A stretch of 64,000 bases of DNA from an uncultured Endozoicomonas sp. (GCF_947495845.1 NZ_CANMAO010000007.1:1-64000), one strand, 5' to 3'. Shown: positions 44,586-52,987, counted from the stretch's first letter. The notes: a model not told the origin generated them from the letters alone. Translations and numbers: made by a program.

Positions 44586-45289
44586 TTAAGCTGCCAGTTA
44601 ACTACCTTGAGATAGAAGAGATCTACAGCAACAGCCTGGGTAAAGGGATGCGTTCACTGGCGGTTACGGCAGCAAACCCCGGTGAAGGATGCAGCACGCT
44701 GGCCTATGCATTGAGCAAGCGCAGTGAGCTGGATGGCAAGAAAACCCTGCTGGTGGAAGTGAATATGCTGCACCCTGAACTGGGTGATATTTCAGGGCAT
44801 CAGCATACCGACTGGTTTCCTACCGCACAGTCTGCTGATGCCAATATTATGAGAACCAATGATCTGAATTTAGATGTACTCCCCGCTCCCTGTGACAGCG
44901 ATATACTTCGTTTCAGAAATATTGCCACCATGAGCAAACTGATGCAGCACTGGTTGGAGAATTACGATGCGGTGATTTTTGATACCTCTCCAGTCAATGC
45001 CCGAAACCGCAATAACATTCCTGCAGAGACGGTTTGCGCTATGGTCGATGGAGCGGTGTTCATGGTCATGGCCGGTGTCACGCAGCAAACTCAGTTTAAA
45101 ACAGCGCTGGATCGTTTGACTCAGAATGATGTGTCGCTGGTGGGCGTTGTGTTCAATGATTATCAAAATCCAAGGATGGTCGATGAAATTTATCGGGAAA
45201 CTTACCGCTTGGACAAATGGTTTCCAGGCACCATGGAGAAGTTTCGTCGATATATCAAGCGGTCTTCTTTTTTCAACATACAGTTGTAA
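44582..45289 (+). CDS. BY-kinase/CpsD-like ATPase lacking the Walker A lysine (SypD-like)
   Basis: 235 aa from ATG 44582, overlapping the SLBB stop (ATGA). The fold is that of bacterial tyrosine-kinase cytoplasmic domains: LAVTAANPGEGCSTLAYALS is the Walker A loop with Cys where Lys is expected (GEGKST); Walker A' reads LLVEVNMLHPELG where LLIDADLRRP-like is usual; Walker B region AVIFDTSPVNARN keeps the Asp. A clear C-terminal tyrosine cluster is absent. It is probably a non-catalytic or altered partner of the Wzz-type protein encoded in the minus arm. Confidence 0.82.
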   Translation: MIKLPVNYLEIEEIYSNSLGKGMRSLAVTAANPGEGCSTLAYALSKRSELDGKKTLLVEVNMLHPELGDISGHQHTDWFPTAQSADANIMRTNDLNLDVLPAPCDSDILRFRNIATMSKLMQHWLENYDAVIFDTSPVNARNRNNIPAETVCAMVDGAVFMVMAGVTQQTQFKTALDRLTQNDVSLVGVVFNDYQNPRMVDEIYRETYRLDKWFPGTMEKFRRYIKRSSFFNIQL

Positions 45290-45290
45290 T

Positions 45291-45959
45291 TCATGTTGGC
45301 GGAGTAACGCCTATTTCGATCGGTGGCCCCAGAAATTTTGGCCCCGTATTCAATAAATGTACTTCCATTACAGCCAGTACCCGAGCCAGGATTTCCCGGG
45401 TTTTATTGGTTAAATCCGATGCTTCTCCTTCCCCGGCATTAAAAGCGATCGCATCAATATCATGATTACGTGCAATATACAGGGCTCTTTGATTATGGGG
45501 TGCCTGAGAGATGATGGTGAAATTTTCCAGATCGAAAACGTGATGAGCGCGCAAAACGGAATCCAGAGTGCGGAAGCCCGCGTAATCGCGATAAATCCTT
45601 TCTGGAGGAACTCCCAGCTTTAAGAGATCTCGGCGTATCGTGCTGGGCTCATCATAGTAACGAGTTGCGTTATCACCACTAATGAGGATGTAGTCGATTT
45701 TACCGGCTTGATACAGTGTCAAAGCAGCATTTAACCGCAGACGATAATGGTCGTTCACACCGCCTTGTCGGGAATATTTGCTGGTGCCCAGCAAAACACC
45801 CACTTCGTTATGGGGAAGTGACTTTATATTGCTATAGAGCGCATCATCCGTTGAAGTGGTGATCACTAGATTACAAATAACGATGAGCGCGCTAAGTACG
45901 ACCGTGAGCAACACAGCCGTTTTTGCAAGCATCGAAAAAGTGGGTTTTAGAGCACCCAT
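45291..45959 (-). CDS. sanA: SanA/DUF218 family inner-membrane protein
   Basis: 222 aa. N-terminal TM helix (about 12-33, AVLLTVVLSALIVICNLVIT), then a periplasmic DUF218 domain: NEVGVLLGTSKYSRQGGVND, YRLRLNAALTLYQAGKIDYI, LISGDNATRYYDEPS, RDLLKLGVPPERIYRDYAGF, TIISQAPHNQRALYIA. SanA family proteins affect envelope permeability and vancomycin resistance. Its stop is 1 bp from the BY-kinase-like stop; no terminator separates them. ATG 45959 or ATG 45932 could be the start. Confidence 0.88.
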   Translation of the reverse strand: MGALKPTFSMLAKTAVLLTVVLSALIVICNLVITTSTDDALYSNIKSLPHNEVGVLLGTSKYSRQGGVNDHYRLRLNAALTLYQAGKIDYILISGDNATRYYDEPSTIRRDLLKLGVPPERIYRDYAGFRTLDSVLRAHHVFDLENFTIISQAPHNQRALYIARNHDIDAIAFNAGEGEASDLTNKTREILARVLAVMEVHLLNTGPKFLGPPIEIGVTPPT

Positions 45960-46038
45960 TGCAGGCCTTTAAAGCAAATCCGTCACAATATGAGTAGACC
46001 ACATTGTCCTTAAATCATAAAGAACAGGGAGGCATAAT

Positions 46039-47193
46039 TTACTTTTCTTCTGCCATTCTCCGCAGGTCGTAAATAATCTGGGCTAGAATGGCTCGATCCA
46101 TATTGGTTGGAATATCTTGGGTCGGAGTGGCTGTTCTTTTTGAGGACAGCCACTTGGCTAACTCGTCCGGCGAGGCTGCCTGCATGGCGACTTGTTGATC
46201 ACTGACCTCCATGCCGGAAGTGTTCATGAGAATAACCGGCTTACCATGAAAACTGGCAGTAATGGCGTCTTTGACACTGTTGACAATCACTGTGGAGGAT
46301 ATGGAGCGCAGAGCCGCATCGGGATAGTTTCCATAGTGCAGCAAGTGCACATTTTCTCCGGCAATGGCATTGATCAGGCTTTCTTCCAGCGTACCATTTA
46401 ATCTAGGGTCAAAAGTCACCAGAAAAAGGGTTTCTGGCATCATGCGAGTCGCGTGAAGAAAAGTCTTTAAAGCGGCAGGGTAGTGCTTGTGGTAGCCGCC
46501 ATGAAAGAGCACAACCTTCTGCCTAGCCTTGATTTTTAGAGTTTTTCGGAGTTGTCGGGTGTCGATGTCTTTATGCATCTTCATGTCCGCTTCCATTACG
46601 GGCAACCCTGTAATTTTTACTGTAGCGCCTTTGCTGCGGGCAATATCCTTGAAGCTTAAGCCAATCGACTTGCTTGGAACATGAACTTCATCAGCGTATC
46701 GGATCTCATCCAAAAATGGCTTAACCTGCAACGCTTGATCGAATGTGTTCAGGCCGTTGTAAAAGGCAATGACCTTGGAGCCTTCCAGCTGTGCCACATT
46801 GGCAAACTGAGCCTGAGCCCGGCTGGACATGCCGGTATAAAGAATCCGAGCGTTAATCCGGTCTAGCACGTTGTAAACCAGTTTGTGGTTAACCCTATGG
46901 TTACGATTGTCGCTGACGCCTTCATTGTGAATTAATCGAGTTTCATCAATTAATGCCGGATCGTTACGGAAAAACTGCACGGCTTTACCCATGGCCACAA
47001 CCCGGTAGGAGACTCCCACCCGTTTCAGCTGCTCCTGAATTTGCAAAAAGGCTCTGGCTTCACTCTCGTCATAGGCGATAAAAAGTACGGAGGTTTTGAT
47101 GTAGCCGTCCTGATGATATTGGGCGGCCATGGAGAAGCCACTGATCAGCAAAGCAATGGCGAGTGTGCAGGCTTTAAAAATTGAGTTCTTCAC
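46039..47193 (-). CDS. Exported glycosyltransferase-like (GT-B fold) protein, unknown function
   Basis: 384 aa with a cleavable signal peptide (MKNSIFKACTLAIALLISGF, cleavage after SMA). The mature part has a Rossmann-like N-terminal half (VLFIAYDESEARAFLQIQEQ, RILYTGMSSRAQAQFANVAQ) and a C-terminal half like the donor domain of GT-B enzymes (KVVLFHGGYHKHYPAALKTF, LVTFDPRLNG, STVIVNSVKDAITASFHGKP, VILMNTSGMEVS). Nucleotide-sugar donors are absent from the periplasm, so it is probably not a classical transferase. It has no partner gene except nearby sanA and the EPS arm. Confidence 0.7.
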   Translation of the reverse strand: MKNSIFKACTLAIALLISGFSMAAQYHQDGYIKTSVLFIAYDESEARAFLQIQEQLKRVGVSYRVVAMGKAVQFFRNDPALIDETRLIHNEGVSDNRNHRVNHKLVYNVLDRINARILYTGMSSRAQAQFANVAQLEGSKVIAFYNGLNTFDQALQVKPFLDEIRYADEVHVPSKSIGLSFKDIARSKGATVKITGLPVMEADMKMHKDIDTRQLRKTLKIKARQKVVLFHGGYHKHYPAALKTFLHATRMMPETLFLVTFDPRLNGTLEESLINAIAGENVHLLHYGNYPDAALRSISSTVIVNSVKDAITASFHGKPVILMNTSGMEVSDQQVAMQAASPDELAKWLSSKRTATPTQDIPTNMDRAILAQIIYDLRRMAEEK

Positions 47194-47264
47194 TGTGACT
47201 ACCCCGGTGAACTTCCTTGAACATTAATTTCAAGGTAGGCGATTGCCGGGGAGTGCGGGCGGTC

Positions 47265-48362
47265 TTATTTACGCTTTAGATGAACGCCCATCTCAGCGTG
47301 ATGAGTGTAGGGAAACTGATCAAAAAGTGCCGTTTTTTCAATGGTATGGCTTTGGCAAATGGTTGACAGATTCTGCTTCAGAGTTTCCGGGTTGCAAGAA
47401 ATGTACAGAATATTGTCGAATCGCTGCACCAGCTTTTCGGTGCCTTCATCCAGGCCGGCTCTTGGTGGGTCCACCAGAATGGTTGAAAATTGATAGCTAT
47501 CCAGATCAATCTCACTTAACCGTCGGAACTCTCGCTCCTTATTCATGGCCTGAGTAAACTCTTCACTGGAAAGGCGGGCGATTTGCACGTTCTCTATCTG
47601 GTTCAGGCCGAAGTTTTTCCGGGCGGAGTTGACCGATGTTTTTGCAATCTCCGTAGCCAGCACTTTGTCAAAATGTTTTGCCAGTACACAGGTGAAATTC
47701 CCGTTCCCGCAGTAAAGCTCCAGCAAATCGCCAGGTTGTTGCGCGGTGATCTCTCTGGAAATAGTGCTGGCCCAAGTGAGCATTTGTTCATTAATGCCGG
47801 CATTGGGCTGAGTGAAGCTGTTTTCCACCTGGGTATAGCGGAAGGTTTCGCTATTGACCGTCAGTGCTTCGGTGACAAAATCCTGATCCAGCACCAGTTT
47901 CTGTTTTCTGGCCCGGCCAATGAGTTTTATGCCGAACTTTTCTTGCAGCGCGTAGGCTTCCTGTTGCCACTCTTCATTGAGCTGACGATGGTAAATCAGT
48001 GAAACCAAGGCTTCTTCTGTTTGTGTGGTCAGGAACTCTACTTGAAACAGCCGTCTTTTCATGTGATCACTGGCTATGATGGCTTCCATCAGCGGCATCA
48101 TCAAGCGGTTGATGGTTTTTGAACCACTGGGGAATTCAGTCACTTCAAAACGTTGTTTGGTGTCCGGGTTAAACATGCAGTAGTAGCAGTGATCCCCTTC
48201 ATGCCAGACATGAAACTCTGCCCGCATCCGGTAATGCTCGGGTTTGGAGCGAAATAGCTCCAGCTCAGGCATCGGGAAATGGGAAAAATCATTGCGAACC
48301 ATGCTGGCCTTCTGGGCCAGTTGTTCTTCATATCGTTCGGGTTGGACTGCTGCTAAGGACAT
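47265..48362 (-). CDS. trmA: tRNA (uracil-5-)-methyltransferase TrmA
   Basis: SAM-dependent enzyme forming ribothymidine at position 54 of tRNA, about 365 aa from ATG 48362 (E. coli 366). Motifs: [73 protein letters not shown], catalytic Cys in [31 protein letters not shown]. The open frame begins at 48392, but that ATG lies inside the terminator hairpin of the permease gene, so a start at 48362 or 48374 is more likely. Confidence 0.95.
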   Translation of the reverse strand: MSLAAVQPERYEEQLAQKASMVRNDFSHFPMPELELFRSKPEHYRMRAEFHVWHEGDHCYYCMFNPDTKQRFEVTEFPSGSKTINRLMMPLMEAIIASDHMKRRLFQVEFLTTQTEEALVSLIYHRQLNEEWQQEAYALQEKFGIKLIGRARKQKLVLDQDFVTEALTVNSETFRYTQVENSFTQPNAGINEQMLTWASTISREITAQQPGDLLELYCGNGNFTCVLAKHFDKVLATEIAKTSVNSARKNFGLNQIENVQIARLSSEEFTQAMNKEREFRRLSEIDLDSYQFSTILVDPPRAGLDEGTEKLVQRFDNILYISCNPETLKQNLSTICQSHTIEKTALFDQFPYTHHAEMGVHLKRK

Positions 48363-48376
48363 GGTACCGGGCATCA

Positions 48377-48404
48377 AATAAAAACGGCTCATATTATGAG
48401 CCGT
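48377..48404 (-). terminator. Terminator of the purine permease gene
   Basis: On the minus strand, ACGGCTCA and TGAGCCGT form a perfect 8-bp stem (48384-48404) followed by TTTTTATTT. It lies 38 bp after the permease stop and overlaps the upstream part of the trmA open frame. Confidence 0.85.
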
Positions 48405-48442
48405 ATCGAAAGGGAGTTGAAGTGCGGATTGTCAGAACGTCA

Positions 48443-49750
48443 TTACATTACGATCTTGGCCAGACAGAGAATGCCCACAATAAACGAGGCAACAGACACT
48501 TGGCGATAGTTACCGCTGAGCACTTTCAACACAATGTAGGCCAGAATACCCACGATAATGCCTTCGGCGATGCTGTAGGTCAGTGGCATAAAGAGCAGAG
48601 TCAGGAATGCCGGGATGGATTCGCTGTAATCGTCCAGATCAATTTCTTTGATGGGCGATAACATAAACAGCCCTACAAGAACCAGCGCAGGCGTCGTCGC
48701 TGCACCTGGCACCATCAAAAACAGTGGCGACAAGAATAAAGCGACAAGGAACAGGCCGGCAACGACCAATGCTGTCAGGCCAGTACGACCGCCTTCAGAA
48801 ACGCCGGTAGCGCTTTCAACAAAGGTTGTTACGGTACTGGTACCGAGACATGCACCCGCGGTGGTGGCAACGGCATCGGCAAACAGCGCTTGTTTGCAGT
48901 TAGGTACTTCGCCTTTCTCGGTCAACATATTGGCTTTGGTGGAAACGCCAACCAAAGTGCCAACGGTGTCGAACATATCCACAAACAGGAAGGTGAACAG
49001 GATAATTGCCATATCCGTGGTGAACACGTGCTCCCACTGGAATTGGAACAGGATGGGTGAAATATCCGGTGGTGTCAGACCATTACTGAAATCCGGCATG
49101 GAAGTTACGCCCAGAGGGAAACCGATCAGCGTGGTCGCAATAATACCGATCAGCAGAGCGCCACGTACTTTTTTCACCAGCAGCAGGCCAGTGACCAGGA
49201 TGCCAATCATCGCCAGCATCGGCTTTGGATTGGTCAGCTCGCCCACGGAAACCAGCGTTGCTGGATTGGCTTCAACGATACCGGCATTCTGCAGGCCGAT
49301 AAATGCAATGAATAAACCAATACCGCAGGATACCGCTTTCTTCAGACTGAGGGGAATACTGTTAACAATGGCTTCCCGAACATTAAACGCCGTCAGCACC
49401 AGAAAGATAATGCCTTCCAGGAACACCGCAGTCAGCGCCATCTGCCAGGAATATCCCATACCCAGCACAACGCCGTACGCGAAGAAGGCATTCAGCCCCA
49501 TGCCTGGCGCCAAAGCAAAAGGCAGTTTGGCCCAAACGGCCATGATCAGAGTACCGATAATGGCAGACAGGGCGGTAGCCGTGAACACCGCGCCGAAATC
49601 CATGCCGGCATCTTTGAGAATCAACGGGTTGACCACGAGAATGTAGGCCATGGTCATGAACGTGGTTAAACCGGCAATAACCTCGGTTTTGACGGTCGTA
49701 CCATTGGCTTTTAACTCAAAGTAGTTTTCCAGGAAGTCCCTGCTGAACAT
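48443..49750 (-). CDS. NCS2 family adenine/guanine/hypoxanthine permease (AzgA/GhxP type)
   Basis: Purine:proton symporter, 435 aa, 12-14 TM helices. Signature regions: TFMTMAYILVVNPLIL, LAPGMGLNAFFAYGVVLGMG, VFLEGIIFLVLTAFNVREAI, LFVDMFDTVGTLVGVSTKAN and FVESATGVSEGGRTGLTALV. E. coli has several paralogs (adeP, adeQ, ghxP, ghxQ), and substrate cannot be assigned. AAAGG lies a few bases before the ATG. A 9-bp hairpin (49786-49809) is in its leader. Confidence 0.93.
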   Translation of the reverse strand: MFSRDFLENYFELKANGTTVKTEVIAGLTTFMTMAYILVVNPLILKDAGMDFGAVFTATALSAIIGTLIMAVWAKLPFALAPGMGLNAFFAYGVVLGMGYSWQMALTAVFLEGIIFLVLTAFNVREAIVNSIPLSLKKAVSCGIGLFIAFIGLQNAGIVEANPATLVSVGELTNPKPMLAMIGILVTGLLLVKKVRGALLIGIIATTLIGFPLGVTSMPDFSNGLTPPDISPILFQFQWEHVFTTDMAIILFTFLFVDMFDTVGTLVGVSTKANMLTEKGEVPNCKQALFADAVATTAGACLGTSTVTTFVESATGVSEGGRTGLTALVVAGLFLVALFLSPLFLMVPGAATTPALVLVGLFMLSPIKEIDLDDYSESIPAFLTLLFMPLTYSIAEGIIVGILAYIVLKVLSGNYRQVSVASFIVGILCLAKIVM

Positions 49751-49785
49751 AAATTACCTTTGCCTTTATCAGTACTGCGTTCGTT

Positions 49786-49809
49786 AAATCTGAAGCGGTG
49801 TTCAGATTT
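49786..49809. other. Hairpin in the leader of the purine permease gene
   Basis: AAATCTGAA (49786-49794) pairs with TTCAGATTT (49801-49809) around GCGGTG, 36 bp upstream of the permease ATG. On the plus strand it is followed by a T-run, but no plus-strand gene precedes it. The conserved loops of a purine riboswitch are not seen. Confidence 0.4.
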
Positions 49810-50016
49810 TTTGTCTGATCGGACGGTTAGAAAAACGCGAAATATATAGGTGTTTTTGGAGAATGAAAATAGATTTTTATAATTATTTTTTCTTTATGGC
49901 ATTTTCTGGATTTGGTTAAAAAATAATCAGATTTGCAGCGGGCTATGGTTTGTCAGGTGTTGAGGGTTTTCCTGAAGGCACTAACAGAGTTATCCACAGA
50001 ATTTGTGATTAACTTT

Positions 50017-50211
50017 TTATTGGTGTGTTTTTGTTCTGATCGGAGGAAGCTGTTCTCGAATGCGTTTCATTTCAGAAGCGATTTGCTGACTTTTGTGAGC
50101 AATAAGCGCCATGCGCTGTTCCAGTTTCTGAAGTGTATTGCAGGTTTTACCGAGCTTTTTGGAGAGCTCAGTTGGGAAGTGCGAAGTTGATTTGGTGTTT
50201 ATGTCGTCCAT
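50017..50211 (-). CDS. Small helical hypothetical protein (64 aa)
   Basis: 64 aa from ATG 50211 (MDDINTKSTSHFPTELSKKL), wholly helical and charged, coiled-coil-like (LQKLEQRMALIAHKSQQIAS). GTG 50217 is also in frame. No strong ribosome site is seen. It lies 27 bp after the GIY-YIG gene on the same strand and could be translated from its transcript. I recognise no family. Confidence 0.4.
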   Translation of the reverse strand: MDDINTKSTSHFPTELSKKLGKTCNTLQKLEQRMALIAHKSQQIASEMKRIREQLPPIRTKTHQ

Positions 50212-50238
50212 AAACACCAGTATAGGAAGAAAAACGGA

Positions 50239-51249
50239 TCAGGCGACGGCGGCGATGGAGGAATTGGTCATTCCCATGGCGCGGGCATTGAGTTCTGCCA
50301 GCAGTTGTTCAAGATGCTGGCGGTCATTGGTTTGGCTGGCGGTATTTTTTTGAGCGCGCACTTTCCGGTGGCGCTCAATGGCGTCGCGGATGCGCCTTTC
50401 TCTTGGGTTAAGCTCAACAACTACTTCTAGCTCTGCAACTTCTGGCGCTGCTTTAACCGGTTCAGCCACCTCAACGACAGCTGCATCTTCGGCCACGCCT
50501 TCGGTGATGACTTCCTTCACTACTTCCTGTACAACCGGTTTGCTATTCAACAGTTCAACAGCATCCCCTTCGCCAGTTAGCACTGCATTAGCCGCTGCGG
50601 TGATAGCCGCCAGCTGGGCAGAAATATCATCACTCAGACAGATGTCGTTCATCTGCACAACGGCGTTCACCTGAGAGCCGGTGTCCGGGCGAACAATGGC
50701 TTCCTCAGCGGTTTTCAAAGGTTCAGGCTTTGGCTGCTCAATTGTGGTGGTTTCCAACCGGATTGACGTTGGCTTAACCGTATTTGTTTGTGGCTGTGTT
50801 TCCACCGGTGCATGAACGGTTGTCGTCGTTTGTTCGGTTTTCTCTTTTTTGCCGCCGATGTCCAGATCTTCGAAGGCATCGATCTCGTCGTCAGAGTCCA
50901 CTAGCAGTGTCGCCAGCTCTTTTTCCAGGCTGGATTTTCTGACACGGGTTTTCTTCTTCGGCTGAATTTTAACGGTGCTGGTTTTATAGCCGCGCAGACT
51001 TCTGGCGCTCAGGGAGTCAATGGCTTCTTGTTCCAGTTGCATGAGTTCATTGCGATCTTCAACAAAGTCCCACTCTTCTACGACGAAACCATCACGACCG
51101 TGGATGCGAATCTCCTGGTACAGCGGGTAGTCCATGTTCTGCTCGGCTGCAGCAGCCACCATTTTTTCCCATTGGTCTGTCAGGTCATTGCGGGTAGAAC
51201 CAACATAGACTTGAGAGGTGGTTTTGTTGGTGACAGTGAAGATAATCAA
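50239..51249 (-). CDS. GIY-YIG domain protein with long acidic low-complexity tail
   Basis: 336 aa from TTG 51249, with AGGT eight bases upstream; the frame is open to 51408, but that extension is of unusual composition. Residues 1-90 form a GIY-YIG-like domain (IIFTVTNKTTSQVYVGST, then LTDQWEKM, HGRDGFVVEEWDFVEDRNEL, LEQEAIDSL). The Arg that is catalytic in GIY-YIG nucleases seems replaced by Gln (TDQW). The tail (about 130-336) is Glu/Thr/Val/Ala-rich and disordered, and ends in a short helix (RRIRDAIERHRKVRAQK). Activity as nuclease is doubtful. Confidence 0.7.
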   Translation of the reverse strand: MIIFTVTNKTTSQVYVGSTRNDLTDQWEKMVAAAAEQNMDYPLYQEIRIHGRDGFVVEEWDFVEDRNELMQLEQEAIDSLSARSLRGYKTSTVKIQPKKKTRVRKSSLEKELATLLVDSDDEIDAFEDLDIGGKKEKTEQTTTTVHAPVETQPQTNTVKPTSIRLETTTIEQPKPEPLKTAEEAIVRPDTGSQVNAVVQMNDICLSDDISAQLAAITAAANAVLTGEGDAVELLNSKPVVQEVVKEVITEGVAEDAAVVEVAEPVKAAPEVAELEVVVELNPRERRIRDAIERHRKVRAQKNTASQTNDRQHLEQLLAELNARAMGMTNSSIAAVA

Positions 51250-51500
51250 CGTTCGTAACCTAGCTAAGACTGAGACAGGGGCGCGATTATACCGATCTAA
51301 TTTCCGCTGTGCAGGGGGGGAAAGCTCGTATTTTGTAGTTTTTTTTAACGATGGAAAACGATATTTGAGAATGCTGATAAACTGGATGCTGGGAAGACGA
51401 AGCCCCATTGCGCAGATATGATCAAGGTGTCGTTTACTACGTGCTGGAGCGTAAGCAAACTAGGCGTAATTCCTTGTTTGCTGATTATTTCGATAGCATC

Positions 51501-51962
51501 TCAATACAGCGATGGATCCATAGCCATTACAATGGCATCTTCAGAACCGTTATTGGTGGGGTAATAATTTCTGCGAACGCCGATTTCGCTGAAACCTTCA
51601 TTAAGGTAGAGGTTGAATGCTCTGTGGTTTGACCTGCGCACTTCCAATAACAGCGTGTCGCAGCCAGATTGGCCGGCCTGCATAATCATGTGTTGCAGCA
51701 GCTGCTTGCCAATTCCCTTGCCCTGACTGTTTTTATCAATGGTCAAAATCAAAATGCTGGCTTCACCGGCTGCAATCATCATGATGCAGTGTCCCACTGG
51801 ATGCTGATTTTGCTCAACTAATATGCAGCGATAACCCGACGTCAAACTGTCGGCAAAATGCGCTCTACGCCATGGGTGTTCTGCGGAGCGTTGTTCAATC
51901 TGATCAACTTGATCAAGATCGCTGGTTTGTATGGCTCTGAAAGTAAGTGGGGATGTGGTCAT
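51501..51962 (-). CDS. rimI: Ribosomal protein S18 alanine N-acetyltransferase RimI
   Basis: GNAT enzyme, 153 aa, that acetylates the N-terminal Ala of ribosomal protein S18. Motifs: AIQTSDLDQVDQIEQRSAEH, PWRRAHFADSLTSGYRCILV, ILILTIDKNSQGKGIGKQLL (acetyl-CoA loop QGKGIG), LLEVRRSNHRAFNLYLNEGF, GVRRNYYPT. It lies 57 bp downstream of the HolD-like gene, the same pairing as holD-rimI in E. coli. Confidence 0.95.
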   Translation of the reverse strand: MTTSPLTFRAIQTSDLDQVDQIEQRSAEHPWRRAHFADSLTSGYRCILVEQNQHPVGHCIMMIAAGEASILILTIDKNSQGKGIGKQLLQHMIMQAGQSGCDTLLLEVRRSNHRAFNLYLNEGFSEIGVRRNYYPTNNGSEDAIVMAMDPSLY

Positions 51963-52019
51963 AAATTACAGCAATCAGGTGAACAAAAAAGGCAGGTGAT
52001 AAATAACGGTGACTTGTCT

Positions 52020-52901
52020 TTAAGCGCGGGGCATTGACAATAATGGCGAAATATCCTGCCACGCTTCCCGTTTCAGAACAGATTGTTTCATCAATTCATT
52101 CAAGCCATAGGTGACAGCAAAATATTGATTCGGCTGGTTGCCTTGCTGAATGCCTCGCAGGTGGTCGAAATCTATTTCCGGATCCAGCACAAATCGGGCG
52201 GCAGATTGCCCTAGCAACAAAATAGTGCGTCGGCGAGTTAATCCGTACTGATTATTGAGAAACGCACGCACGGCATCAGCAGCAGAGTGATCGTCCTGAT
52301 TCATCCGGCTCAACAGCCCTCGATTATCGGCCATGGGCCAGATGAACTCCCGAAAAGTGGGTGCCTGATCCGTTGTGACATTCAATGCGCGCAAAATATC
52401 ATTCAACAAACGCTGGTGAAAGCGACTGAACTGATTCAGTCCTGAATGTGGCATTTCCGCCACCACCAGGCATTCATCCGTGACCGGCTGAACAATCAGG
52501 CGGAATTTGCTGACTACAGTGTTGACCGATTTGGCAGGTTCCGGCGTTGTGTTGGTGAGTGCGGTTTTCTCTTCAACGGCAGGTTGCTCTGGAGCAGGCG
52601 GCAAAAATTGACCAAGAATATCCGCCGCTCGCGTCGGGGTGTAATCCGGAGTGGGTTCGCGGCTTGGGCTGATGGTGTTTTGAGTAACGGGCTCTGCGGG
52701 TGTTGCTGTCTCATTATTCAGCGCACGAACATCTTCCTGAATCCAGTCAAAAGGCCGAGGCGCCCGGGCATTGAGTAATTGCACCCGGGGATACCAAGTC
52801 TGAATACCCATGGCATCCAGATAACCCTGCCGCAACTGCTCACGGTGAGCGTACTGCTCATCAATAGAAGATGAGGTGGTTGGGTTGGCATCGCCGGGCA
52901 T
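52020..52901 (-). CDS. HolD-like protein (DNA polymerase III psi subunit candidate) with Pro/Glu-rich insert
   Basis: 293 aa. The N-terminus (REQLRQGYLDAMGIQTWYPR) resembles the chi-binding start of HolD (DWQLQQLGITQW in E. coli). A disordered insert of about 80 residues (about 50-130) follows, then a domain where CLVVAEMPHSGLN and LLNDILRALNVTTDQA match the pattern of HolD LVSDVLRALTVSPDQ, ending with TILLLGQSAARFVLD. Position directly upstream of rimI supports it. E. coli HolD is 137 aa, so this is twice as long. If not HolD, the fold also recalls uracil-DNA-glycosylase-like proteins. Confidence 0.6.
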   Translation of the reverse strand: MPGDANPTTSSSIDEQYAHREQLRQGYLDAMGIQTWYPRVQLLNARAPRPFDWIQEDVRALNNETATPAEPVTQNTISPSREPTPDYTPTRAADILGQFLPPAPEQPAVEEKTALTNTTPEPAKSVNTVVSKFRLIVQPVTDECLVVAEMPHSGLNQFSRFHQRLLNDILRALNVTTDQAPTFREFIWPMADNRGLLSRMNQDDHSAADAVRAFLNNQYGLTRRRTILLLGQSAARFVLDPEIDFDHLRGIQQGNQPNQYFAVTYGLNELMKQSVLKREAWQDISPLLSMPRA

Positions 52902-52938
52902 GGTGGCTCTCTATGCTGACTGAATAAAAGTTGGTGAT

Positions 52939-52971
52939 TGCCAATAGTACCACTGAAAATCACTATTGGCA
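52939..52971 (-). terminator. Hairpin after leuA
   Basis: TGCCAATAGT (52939-52948) pairs perfectly with ACTATTGGCA (52962-52971), extended by GGT/ACC; 13-base loop. On the minus strand it lies 16 bp after the leuA stop, with TTTTATT about 15 bases further. Probable but not ideal terminator. Confidence 0.5.
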
Positions 52972-52987
52972 TGATTACCAAGCTGCA

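Noticed and set aside
48648-49646. Long plus-strand open frame (332 codons) opposite the purine permease gene
   Set aside because: It is antisense to a clear membrane protein, is rich in Ser/Thr/Pro/Val with no domain, and has no ribosome site. It is a shadow frame.
49751-49930. Purine riboswitch in the permease leader
   Set aside because: Only one simple hairpin is visible; the three-way junction with conserved loop sequences is absent.
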